From NCBI RefSeq assembly GCF_001458735.1, contig NZ_CZQA01000001.1, forward strand, positions 1,364,001-1,428,000: a stretch of 64,000 bases of DNA, in the 5' to 3' direction. Position 1 is the first letter of the stretch, and the number at the start of each line of letters is the position of its first letter. Both the position numbers and the translations under genes were made by a program. Positions 61,793 through 64,000 of the stretch are shown here, in pieces. The notes beneath the pieces were generated by a model. That model was not told the DNA's origin, did not search any database, and worked only from the letters and a program-made list of their open reading frames with translations. This DNA comes from Candidatus Nitrospira nitrosa. Its GTDB lineage: Bacteria > Nitrospirota > Nitrospiria > Nitrospirales > Nitrospiraceae.

Positions 61793-62383
61793 TCACGCAC
61801 TACGACTTGCCCTCAACTTGGTCTGTTTCAGCGGGATATGCAGATTCACGATCTTTTTTCGCAACGTGTTCCGGTTCAGTCCAAGCAACTCGGCCGCCTG
61901 AATCTGGTTGCCTCGCGTTTCTTGTAGTGCCGATGTGATGAGCGGGCGCTCCACGGCGGAGATGAGGATGGGGTGAAGGTTTCTTGCGGCCCCGTTGCGC
62001 ATCCCTTTGACGAATTCGCCCATTTTCACTTCCAAATAATTTTCGAGAGACCCGTCACGGGTTTTGCTCACCTCAGGGTTGGTTGATGTGAGCATGGTTT
62101 GGATCATCGTCAAGGTTTGTCGTAAGACGGCGCGTGAACCCTGAATGAAAAGGGTACGAGTGAAATCAAGGTGATCGGGTTTTGGAGCGACAGGTCCTTG
62201 GGTGTCGGATACTTCCTCAATGAGGACATCCATCTGCTGATGGTTCGATGCTGCGCTGTGAAAGGTGGCGGCATCAGGGAACATGCTGATGGAGGAGTTC
62301 ATAAAAATTTGTTGAACCTGCGCATGGACGGACGTGTCCGTCGTAAGCAATACGATATTGTAAGTCGCTGGTGATGTTGGCAT
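61793..62383 (-). CDS. Fis-type helix-turn-helix regulator
   Basis: About 196 residues from the ATG at 62383; an alternative start at 62440 is possible. The C-terminal 45 residues are a Fis-like HTH (ERPLITSALQETRGNQIQAA, ELLGLNRNTLRKKI). The N-terminal part (NIVLLTTDTSVHAQVQQIF) resembles a degenerate receiver-like domain without the phospho-Asp site. There is no AAA+ domain, so it is a nucleoid-type or one-component regulator, not an NtrC activator. Confidence 0.75.
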   Translation of the reverse strand: MPTSPATYNIVLLTTDTSVHAQVQQIFMNSSISMFPDAATFHSAASNHQQMDVLIEEVSDTQGPVAPKPDHLDFTRTLFIQGSRAVLRQTLTMIQTMLTSTNPEVSKTRDGSLENYLEVKMGEFVKGMRNGAARNLHPILISAVERPLITSALQETRGNQIQAAELLGLNRNTLRKKIVNLHIPLKQTKLRASRSA

Positions 62384-62692
62384 GAAGACACCATGGAGAA
62401 GAAGAGCGCGGATTATTGCCCGGGGCATAATCGATGTCAATCTGATTTTCGGCCAGGGCCTTCTGCCGGACAGCGTCGAGAAAGACGTGATGTGTGGAGA
62501 ACGGTCAAGTTACTGCGGGGTTGGAGATCGGCATAGGCATGGAAGTGGGAGGCGGTTATCACGCAAGGTCGAAAGGTAGAAATACTTACAATGCAGGTCG
62601 TTCACGAGGCCGATGTGAAGGGATCAGCCTTGACAGCTCCCTGACCAGGCAGGTAGAGTGTCGAGCTCTAATTCCTACAGGAATTGTAAAGA

Positions 62693-63142
62693 ATGAAGAT
62701 GTCCAAGCGCGCAACCTATGGGATTTTGGCAGCTGTTGATATTGCAATCAATGCCACTGAGGCGCCCATTCAAGCGAGGGCTGTCTCACGACGTCAGGGG
62801 ATCCCACTTCGCTTTCTTGAGCAGGTTCTTCATGCCATGAAGAACGCCGGTCTTGTAGAAAGCCATCGAGGGGCACAAGGAGGCTATCTTCTGTCGCGCG
62901 AGCCGGCAGCCATCTCACTTGCCGACATATTCGAATCCTTGGAAGGGCCTGTTTTTCATCGAACCCTTGGCGATCCGCGAGCACGAAACCGGCATGTGAC
63001 AAGGCCTGAACTTCTGCTGGATGACGTGTGGGAGAAGGTGCAAGAGGCAGAGCGAAAAGTTCTGGAAAGCGTCACGATCGAACAGCTGGCTACGAACCAA
63101 CGGTCTATCGATGCTCAACGCAATCCCATGTACCACATTTGA
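62693..63142 (+). CDS. Rrf2-family transcriptional regulator
   Basis: 149 residues: MSKRATYGILAAVDIAINAT start, wHTH with RRQGIPLRFLEQVLHAMKNAGLVES and RGAQGGYLLSREPAAISLADI. The cysteines that bind Fe-S in IscR/NsrR are absent, so it is more like CymR/CysR-type sulfur regulators. The reductase gene follows 42 bp downstream in the same direction, which it probably controls. Confidence 0.88.
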   Translation: MKMSKRATYGILAAVDIAINATEAPIQARAVSRRQGIPLRFLEQVLHAMKNAGLVESHRGAQGGYLLSREPAAISLADIFESLEGPVFHRTLGDPRARNRHVTRPELLLDDVWEKVQEAERKVLESVTIEQLATNQRSIDAQRNPMYHI

Positions 63143-63184
63143 TTGGAGAAGCTGATTCCTAATCGGTGACGAAGGAGTAGAGCT

Positions 63185-64000
63185 ATGAATCGGGTCGATT
63201 CTCTTACCATTCCGCACATTGAAACGAAACCCATCCCGCCTGCCATCCTGGAGGAAATCGAAACCTTTGAAACCGAGGCGATGCGGACGTTGGCAGGAGA
63301 CATTTCGACGGACCTGTTTAAACCCTTCCGGCTTCAATATGGCATCTATGGTCAACGCCAGCCGGGGGTCCAGATGGTGCGGGTCAAGATTCCGTTCGGT
63401 GGAATTACGGCGAACCAACTCCGCCGAGTGGCAGAACTAGCAGACCGCTACGCGACGGGCGTTGGTCATGTCACAACCAGGCAAGACATTCAGCTGCACT
63501 TTGTCGAGCTCAAAGATGTGCCGACCATCATGCGCGGTCTGGCTGAAGTCGGCCTGACCACTCGCGAGGCCTGTGCGAATACCGTACGAAATGTGACCGC
63601 ATGTCATCTGGCGGGTGTGTGCCAAGGCGAAGTCTTCGACGTGACGCCGTATGCAAAGACGGTTGCGTACCATTTACTGCGTAACCCATTAAACCAAAGT
63701 TTGCCGCGAAAGTTTAAAATCGCCTTTTCCGGCTGTGCCCACGATTGTGCCCTCACGCCGATCCATGACATCGGTTTACTGGCGGTGAAGCGAGCGGACG
63801 GTATCATCGGCTTTCGTATGGTGGCCGGTGGAGGCCTGGGTTCCACGCCTCGGATTGCCCAGCTGCTCAGAGACTTCACCCCGATGGAGGAACTGATTCC
63901 AAGCATCGAGGCGGTCATCAAGGTCTTCGATACCCTCGGCAACCGGAAGAACCGGAACAAAGCCCGCATGAAGTTTGTGATCGATAAACTAGGTTTTGAT
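63185..64000 (+). CDS. Siroheme sulfite/nitrite reductase, N-terminal part (runs off right edge)
   Basis: 272 residues up to the window edge, from the ATG at 63185 with GAAGGAG 6 nt upstream. First ferredoxin-like half domain (FRLQYGIYGQRQPGVQMVRVKIPFGG), VGHVTTRQDIQLHFVELKDV, then ACANTVRNVTACHLAGVCQG and FKIAFSGCAHDCALTPIHDIG. The C-terminal Fe-S/siroheme cysteines lie outside. It could reduce sulfite or nitrite; the Rrf2 neighbour favours sulfur assimilation. Confidence 0.9.
   Translation, partial: MNRVDSLTIPHIETKPIPPAILEEIETFETEAMRTLAGDISTDLFKPFRLQYGIYGQRQPGVQMVRVKIPFGGITANQLRRVAELADRYATGVGHVTTRQDIQLHFVELKDVPTIMRGLAEVGLTTREACANTVRNVTACHLAGVCQGEVFDVTPYAKTVAYHLLRNPLNQSLPRKFKIAFSGCAHDCALTPIHDIGLLAVKRADGIIGFRMVAGGGLGSTPRIAQLLRDFTPMEELIPSIEAVIKVFDTLGNRKNRNKARMKFVIDKLGFD

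Overview
The window reads as a chromosome segment of a Nitrospira (Nitrospirota), most likely a complete ammonia oxidiser (comammox). The strongest evidence is a full-length ammonia monooxygenase subunit C (AmoC) at 48.2 kb in which both sets of copper ligands can be read. A homologue of the copper-binding SmbP protein of ammonia oxidisers (33.6 kb) and a tetraheme NapC/NirT-type cytochrome (32.9 kb) sit in the same stretch. These assignments come from recognising sequence patterns; no database search was run.

Layout. 0-5.5 kb, minus strand: arginine and lysine biosynthesis (argD-argF-argG-argH, an LptM-like lipoprotein, then lysA running off the left edge). 5.7-9.8 kb: zinc-ribbon/DUF2628 membrane protein, gpmA, an OmpA-like envelope protein. 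9.9-20 kb: an accessory region with dispersed repeats, a small membrane gene and its decayed copy, two DUF805 paralogues, a tight TIR / MoxR-ATPase / membrane vWA-like operon that looks like an antiphage or conflict system, an IS110-family element with a long noncoding 3' flank, and a truncated PIN toxin. 20.4-26.5 kb: DUF2167 and M50 membrane proteins, an ATP-grasp/zincin pair, an LMW phosphatase and ttcA.

26.6-47 kb: a regulon-like region headed by a CarH/LitR-type MerR regulator that keeps the B12-binding and photoreceptor motifs. Tandem TTGACA/TGGACA direct repeats, spaced about 11 bp and overlapping putative -35/-10 promoters, occur at the regulator's own promoter, at the divergent SUMF1-fold cassette, at a second copy of that cassette, and as an inverted pair upstream of a glutathione peroxidase gene. 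Downstream genes are typical of light- or oxidative-stress regulons (photolyase, DUF523/DUF1722, SDR/DUF2867, TIGR01777 epimerase, CbiX-like chelatase, FAD amine-oxidase-like protein, DUF393). They are mixed here with five SUMF1-fold periplasmic proteins, one fused to cytochrome c, the tetraheme cytochrome and SmbP. A 953-bp gene body is duplicated without any difference I could find, and a decayed second carH lies upstream of the second copy.

47.4-49 kb: a membrane-anchored periplasmic protein and amoC, after a leader with a 22-bp palindrome and competing hairpins. 50-62 kb: DUF2971, tRNA-fMet, a 155-bp inverted-repeat element, fmt-rsmB-rpe, an archaeal-type pheS-pheT pair, thrS-infC-rpmI-rplT (minus), tRNA-Val, HU and a Fis-like regulator. 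The right end holds an Rrf2 regulator and the 5' part of a siroheme sulfite/nitrite reductase.
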